The position numbers and the translations under genes were made by a program. Positions 57,930 through 64,000 of a stretch of 64,000 nt of DNA are shown in pieces. The notes under the pieces are model-generated. The model was not told the DNA's origin. It was given only the letters and a program-made list of their open reading frames with translations, and searched no databases. Source of the DNA: Cryptomeria japonica (lineage: Eukaryota; Streptophyta; Pinopsida; Cupressales; Cupressaceae); assembly GCF_030272615.1 (NCBI RefSeq), contig NC_081414.1:2357501-2421500 (forward strand), in the 5' to 3' direction. Numbering within the stretch: the first letter of the stretch is position 1; each line of letters opens with the position of its first letter.

Positions 57930-59829
57930 GAGGTAAAACACTTTTTGGTTCTTGACGGCCTTTGATGCTATATTGACATGATTTTTTTTGTTATGATGTG
58001 CAACATGTCTAGCCGATAATATTTCTCTTTCGGTGTGACTTGTTCTTTCGAAAGAACTCAATTTGCTTCTTGTTGGCACTTTGGAACTATAGCGACATGG
58101 TTCTATTCATTGTGATGGATGCGAAGTCTTGGTGAAATACCGCCAATAGTAAGGGTTGATCAAACGAAGCCCCACCATCTCGCAGTCAGGAAAAGTGGAG
58201 AAGGAAGACTCTTTGGGGGTCATAACCACAATGAAGAGTCGTTATCTCGCCAGGCCGTAGGAAGAAAATTTGATGTAAGATGATCTCGTGGGATAATAAA
58301 CTAGAAGAAGGTGCACAATCTCACCATCCCACAGGTATATTCTTGTGATGTAGAGAAGGTGATGAGAAGTTCATCCAATATCGACTCAGAAGTGGCTCCA
58401 CGTGGATGGTAGACCCGAGTGAGGAAAGCTTCTACCCAACAACATAAAAGGAGATGTTGAGAACGTGGTAGGTACGAGACGAATTAGTTTCCATCTGGAT
58501 GAAATGAAAGGTTTTGTAGTCAAATTAGAATTGATCATTGGTAGAGATGAAAGAAGGATGCATTTAAGGGAGAACAAGTTGTAGACTATAGAGTTGCTCA
58601 AAAAGATTTGAATATCTTCTATCAATAAGATATCACAACCATGGGAATATCAGAAAATCTCCAATCGACAAGACATCAAGATACATGACAAGTGAAGATT
58701 ACTAAATCTAGTAATTGGATCTCAGAGTTCGATCTAAAAATAGAAGAAGATGCAATTAATGATGGTGGCCAAGTAGGCTATATGACAGATTTCTTGGAAG
58801 CTCGAGAAGATTACTTTTGAATGTCCTTTTAGAGGGAATGTCTGTGATGTATGGAGATGATCAAAAGAAGTAATTAAGAAGACATGTAGAGGTGTAGACA
58901 GTAGAGAGCGGTGTGAAAAGTGAAAAAGAGCATAAACTAGCTCGACTAGATCAGAATGCACAAGCAAGCAACAAAAAAAGTTAGTTACATGGAGTATGAT
59001 AGAGTGAGAGCATTGTATCAGGCAAAAATTGATAGGAAAGATCAATGAGCAGAGGATAAAGTTTGTGAAATGTTGCATATTTATCTCTACCTTTATCCAC
59101 CAATAAAAGATTGTGATCCCCCTTCTACGAGTGCAACTCTCAATACTTAACAACTTTCTTTTTATTGAAAAAATGGAAGAATAATTACAAGATGACAATC
59201 TCATTTTTATTGTTTTAATGATATTGAGGGTTAACTCTCTTTTAATTGTTTTTGTCTAATTAGATTTGATTCCACCTAGTATCTCATTTCTACCATCCAT
59301 TTTTTTAATAATATTTTATTGACACTTTTTAATCACTAAAATGTGAAAAACTTATTGACATATTAACTTATTTTTTTTATGAATATGTGCGTCAATATCT
59401 ATTAGATTAAAAATAGGTTACCCATCCACAAAATAATATGGGGACATGTGGTCACCCCTCCAAGTCACATGGACAGTGCCCAAAAAATAGAACCAAAGTC
59501 ACACGAATAAGACCCTGAAAAGCAAAGAAACAACAAAACAAAATAACAGTCATGAAAGCTAAACCCGAATAAAATAAAATCATATTCAATTATGCAGCAA
59601 GAGCAATCCTAAAAGACGGTCGAGGAGGATCCCTCTCATCCAACTTTCCCCTTGTCGTCTCCCTCTTCTTTATCTTCAATTGACTTCGATGAGATAGCAA
59701 GATCCATCCGAGAAAACCACTTTTAACCGAAAGCCACCCACCACTAGTACACCACCCCAAGACCAGACCCTCTTATTTGAATGCGATAATTAAAAAAAAG
59801 AAAAAAAGACTTATTAATGTATTAGTTAT
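57930..59829. other. non-coding, upstream of the ABC transporter gene
   Basis: No recognisable gene. The region 57940-58640 has a higher GC content and phrases such as GGGTTGATCAAACG that look like decayed repeat DNA. AATAAAAG lies near 59102. A TMD0 exon of the ABC transporter was looked for here and not found. Confidence 0.4.
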
Positions 59830-60030
59830 TTGCACGTGAGAAAAAAAAAAGAAAAGAAGATACCATATGAATTTCTTCCACTCGTTGGGTGGAATAAGGT
59901 AGCGGAACGGACAAAATTTATAGATGGGGCCGGCAAAATTTCAAAATATCAAGCCTTGGGCAACAAGACACATCCATGCGGATTAAATACTAAATCGGAC
60001 ACCAGTCTTACTTCATATTGCTCTTCACGA

Positions 60031-63000
60031 ATGGTCATGGACTTAAAAACACCTTTGTTAGCAAACCCTAATGAAACGCACACTATTACTTCCTATGCAA
60101 ATGCTAGTCTGCTCAGTCTGCTCACATTCAGCTGGCTCAACTCTCTGCTTAAACATGGAAACAAGACATGTTTAAAGCTTGATCATGTGCCTTCTCTATT
60201 CGGCAAGGACACTGCTTTGCACTCAGATCTTACATTCCAATCCAACCTGAGTAAGCTTAGGGCAAACAGTCCATTATGCAGCACAGGGCTGGCAAAAGCT
60301 ATATTCTTATCTATTTGGGAAGAATGGTCTGTGAATGCACTGTTTGCATTGGCTTATACCATTTCAACTTTTGTGGGTCCTTACCTGATAAGCCCATTAA
60401 TGGAGTATTTGGAAGGAAAACAAGAACAAGTGTTTGGGTACGGGGGTGGATATATGCTTGCCTCTGTTTTCATTGGGACAAAGGTGATAGAATCATTTAC
60501 AAGGCCATATTGGTTCTTTGGATCCCATAGGCTTAGCTTACAGATCAGATCAGCCCTGACAGCTGCCATATATAAGAAAGGTCTCAGGCTTTCATATGCA
60601 GCCAGGCAAAGACATTCTAGTGGAGAAATTATCAATTATGCAAGCACAGATGTCCACACTGTTGGAGACTTCGCTTGGTTTTGGCATGATATTTGTTTGT
60701 TGCCAGTACAAATTCTGCTTGCTCTTTTCATTTTGTACCGAAATCTAGGGATAGCGTCACTAGCAGGTGAGGGTTTTTTTATGAGCTATTTATTTTCAAT
60801 TGTGTAATTTTCCCATAATTTTCGGAATTAAACTTTGCATAATTTTGCATTCCTTCAAACTCAAACATCAGTTTGCCATGTTTAAAGATAATAAATCCGA
60901 CACCATTCTATGCTCATTGCTAACTAAAGGTTTTCCATCCCTTGAATTTTACTCTGTTTACAGGCCTGGCAGCAACAATTGCCTTGGCACTTGCAAACCA
61001 GCCTTTTGCGGGATTGCAAAAGAAATTCCAATATAAGATAATGGAAGCCAAGGATGAGAGGATGAAGATCACTTCGGAGGCATTGAGGACTATGCAAATA
61101 TTAAAACTTTATGCTTGGGAAACTAAATACATGCAGAGGTTACTGGATATGAGGAAAAATGAATGTGGATGGCTGTGGAAGTATTTATACGCTAAAGCTA
61201 TTGTTACATTTGTTTTCTGGGTAACCCCAATTCTTGTTTCGGCTGCGACATTTTGCATTTGTGTATTCGTAGGAGTAAATTTAACCACTGGAAAAGTCCT
61301 TGCCACATTAGCAACTTTAAAAGTCCTTCAAGATCCAATACAATTTCTTCCAGATTTAGTTTCTGCACTAGCTAAGACTAAAGTATCTCTCGACAGAATT
61401 GCCAACTTTCTGGAGATGGAAGAGCTTCAATGTACTGCAGTAGAAAGGACAGAAATGAGGCCAAGCGGAGCAATAATTGACATTGAAGGTGGAGAATTCA
61501 GTTGGGATCCTTTCTCGCCTGCATCTAATTTATCAGTAATTAGGTTGCAGGTGAAAGCTGGGATGAAAGTTGCGATCTGCGGACCAGTTGGTTCAGGTAA
61601 GTCAAACATTCTGTCATGTATTCTTGGAGAAATGACAAAAATATCTGGGGAAGTTAAGGTGAGAGGCCGCACAGCGTATGTTTCTCAGTCTCCATGGATA
61701 CAGTCTGCGACAATACAAGAGAACATATTGTTTGGGAAGGCAATGAATGAAATGAAATATAAAGAAGTTATCAAAGCTTGTGCATTGGAAAAGGACCTCC
61801 AGCTGTTCTCTCAGGAAGACCAAACTCAGATAGGAGAGAGAGGTATTAACTTGAGTGGTGGACAAAAGCAAAGAATACAGCTCGCTCGTGCTATATACCA
61901 AGATGCACATATCTATCTTCTTGATGACCCTTTCAGTGCTGTTGATGCTGACACTGGAACTCACCTCTTCAAGGTATTAGAAACTTGAATCACACCACAA
62001 ACATGGAATAAAATGTAAAAGCTCGTAGCAACTCTATGGCATAAGAAGTCAAGAACATTAATCTAGAATTCAATTCTTTGTTCCAATATACATTTGGGTA
62101 AGTGTCTGTTCTTCTCCAGGGAATGCTCCTGAGGTGGAAGTTCTTATAGACAGCAATGCACACAATCGTAGAGCTTTTTGTTTCACTGTACTGAATGGAA
62201 TTTGTTGATTATAGGAATGCATACAAGGAATTTTGAGATCAAAGACCATATTATATGTGACTCACCAAGTTGGATTCTTACCTCCTGCAGACCTCATTCT
62301 AGTAAGCCCTATCTTGCGTATATAGAAATGCATGCCTGTTAGTATTTTTTCTTATCTTTTAAAAAAACTGCAAGAAAATTTCTTAATAAATTACGTCAAA
62401 TCCCTAAACAGGTAATGCGAGATGGCATGGTTACTCAGGCTGGTAAATACAATAATCTTCTCCAAGAAGGCATGGATTTCATTAGAATGGTTGGTTCACA
62501 TGATCAAGCTTTGGAGGCTGTTAATGCATTAAAAATCAAATCCAGTTTTAAAAGTAGTGGACATGAGCAAATGAGTGAACATACGAGTAAGAGACAGATA
62601 ACATCTCAAAACTCTTGCAAGGCAGCCAGTACCCTGAACATCCAGGATGCAGTACAAGATATAGAAAAGAATAGTAGAGAAAATGGTGCAGAGGATCCCA
62701 GACCTAAGAAAGAACAGATTGTGCAGGATGAAGAGAAACAGCAAGGAAGGGTTAGTTTTCAGATTTACTGTTCCTATCTAACTGCAGTATACAAGGGCCT
62801 CCTAGTCATTGTGATGTTACTGGCTCACGTGTTTTTCCAAATATTGGAAATCTCTAGTAACTATTGGATGGCATCTGAATCTCCCACAAGCATAGATGAC
62901 AAACAAATCATTGACAGTTCTCTTCTCATTTTAGTGTATATTTTACTGGCAGTGGGCAGTGTTTTTTGTGCATTGGTGCGCACTGTAGTTCTGTCAAAAG

Positions 63001-63516
63001 CTGCTCTTCAGACAGCACAAATGTATTTTGTGAGAATGCTTACTTGTATTTTCCATGCACCAATGGCCTTCTTTGATGCAACTCCTACCGGTCGCATATT
63101 AAATCGGGTCAGTTCCGTAGTCCTTTTAACAGTTTCCATTTTGTTGTTATGTAGTAATACAGAAATAATTCTTTGGATCATTTTATGCATCCCCTATCTG
63201 TTGTTTGTATTGTTCATTCCATTGAGAATATTGTCTGTAGTTTGGCTTCACATAGAAATCAGTTAGGGAATATATAATGCTACAGTGTCAAACACAGAAG
63301 TGCAGATTTATTGATTTGTGCTAATCCAAAGCAGATCATTGGAATTGACAGGTATCCACGGATCAAACCGAAGTGGACAGGATACTTCCTTTCTACTTTG
63401 GGAGGCTAGCTTTCTCAGTGATAGATTTACTGGGGATAATTACTGTTATGTGTCAAGTCTCATGGAAGGTGTTTGCCATATCCATACCAGTCTTGGCAAT
63501 TATTGTATGGTACCAG
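60031..63516 (+). CDS. ABC transporter C family (MRP-type), first five exons, incomplete
   Basis: ABCC proteins are ATP-driven pumps of plant vacuolar or plasma membranes for glutathione conjugates and other organic anions. Model: exons 60031-60766, 60964-61973, 62215-62301, 62412-63107 and 63352-63516, all introns GT-AG, phases fitting, 898 codons without a stop. Exon 1: linker with ASLLSLLTFSWLNSLL and the first part of TMD1. Exon 2: rest of TMD1 (LKLYAWETKY, LPDLVSALAK) and NBD1 with Walker A GPVGSGKSN (61581), Q-loop QSPWIQ, signature LSGGQ (61851) and Walker B IYLLDD (61911). Exon 3: end of NBD1 with the H-loop THQVGF. Exons 4-5: linker and first half of TMD2 (FFDATPTGRILNR). TMD2's end and NBD2 lie beyond the window. 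Start: ATG 60031 before MDLKTPLL; the frame is also open back to an ATG at 59830. The N-terminal TMD0 of full-length ABCC proteins is absent. Confidence 0.9.
60767..60963 (+). other. ABCC intron 1
   Basis: Donor GTGAGG, acceptor TTTACAG. It splits a Gly codon (phase 1), restoring SLAGLAATIALALANQ across the junction. Confidence 0.9.
61974..62214 (+). other. ABCC intron 2
   Basis: Donor GTATTA, acceptor GATTATAG, phase 0, joining the segment after Walker B (HLFK) to ECIQGIL. Confidence 0.88.
62302..62411 (+). other. ABCC intron 3
   Basis: Donor GTAAGC, acceptor CTAAACAG, phase 0, between PADLIL and VMRDGMV. Confidence 0.88.
63108..63351 (+). other. ABCC intron 4
   Basis: Donor GTCAGT, acceptor TTGACAG, phase 0. 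It joins GRILNR to VSTDQTEVDR, the usual ABCC continuation. Confidence 0.88.
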
Positions 63517-64000
63517 GTATGTTTCTCTTACATATTGTCCAGTTTTCCTCTAGCAAGAAATTTTCTGATTGAGATGAACAACCTTGTCCTCGAGTGTTAA
63601 ACATATCATTATATGGTGGAATAGAAAATGGATCAAAAGGATTATCTCATTGTGGATAACTTTTCCATTTATTTGAAACTATGCGCATACCTTTTAATAC
63701 ATCATAGAATCTGGTCTTTTGCACCCATGGGCAAGAAAAATAAACCTCCTTTTCAAATACATCCAATTTAGCTATGACATGTTTCCCTATAAATTTTTAA
63801 ATTCATTATCTTGACCAAGAAATAATATAATTTCCTTGAAATATCGATTTTCATCTCCTGGAAAGGAAATTGCAAATAAGAAAACAATTGTCCTTTAAAC
63901 TTTCCCACGATTTCTGATCATCCAAGACTCTCCTAGAAGTGGGAAGGGGCCTAAAAAATGCGAGATCCTTCTGGTTCTACTACTTTGAAGATTCATCTAT
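63517..64000 (+). other. ABCC intron 5, runs off the window
   Basis: Donor GTATGT after WYQ. No acceptor followed by ABCC-like coding sequence is seen before the window ends, so this intron is at least 484 bp. Confidence 0.75.

Noticed and set aside
58386-59204. Minus-strand ORFs upstream of the ABC transporter, considered as TMD0 or pararetroviral remnant
   Set aside because: Hydrophobic only through AT-rich composition; no ABCC TMD0 pattern and no reverse transcriptase, movement or coat-protein motif.

Overview
The window is a stretch of a seed-plant nuclear genome that is AT-rich, gene-poor and crowded with transposable elements. A gymnosperm (conifer-like) source is my inference, from the density of old nested retroelements; the sequence does not prove it. 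Only one host gene looks functional: the first five coding exons of a plant ABCC (MRP-type) transporter at the right end (60031-63516, + strand), which continues past the window. A second host-gene trace is a decayed two-exon acireductone dioxygenase fragment (2395-2683, - strand). A third, weaker one is a broken reading frame at 34024-34551 (-).

Layout. 300-13028: remains of a CACTA (En/Spm) DNA transposon read on the - strand: a TNP2-type transposase (Transposase_21, DUF4218, DUF4216), an unidentified ORF and a Transposase_24/TNPA-like gene, with a possible terminus and subterminal motif field at 300-740. 13029-30953: a Tekay/Del-like Gypsy chromovirus inserted into the transposase gene. 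Its left LTR is about 4.4 kb, gag-pol is one frame carrying 18 internal stops, and the right LTR is truncated. 23111-29799: a Copia element nested inside that right LTR, with a perfect 5-bp target duplication (AAATG). 31536-32718: a tandem array of about 267 bp per unit. 35.5-38.9 kb: relics of other Copia elements. 39.68-39.95 kb: a cluster of palindromes. 40.1-44.9 kb: CT-rich low-complexity DNA enclosing a 2.5-kb array of a 20-mer that occurs in both orientations, ending in a (CT)n(TA)n microsatellite. 44907-52829: an LTR element on the - strand that encodes a multi-zinc-knuckle Gag and a very long unrecognised ORF but shows no protease, integrase, reverse transcriptase or RNase H. 53.1-57.93 kb: a 5'-truncated Copia element whose 3' end is amplified as a 505-bp tandem repeat containing a 27-bp-arm hairpin.

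How it fits together. The nesting order is CACTA, then Gypsy, then Copia. All autonomous elements seen are broken. The Gypsy decay pattern (stops only TAG or TGA) points to cytosine methylation followed by deamination. The most unusual object is the 44.9-52.8 kb element: it keeps everything needed in cis (LTRs, primer-binding site, polypurine tract) plus Gag, and devotes the place of pol to a 1,124-codon frame of unknown function. Its Gag shares zinc-knuckle architecture and a short W-Y-A-H motif with the Copia element beside it, which suggests a parasite-helper relationship between related families.
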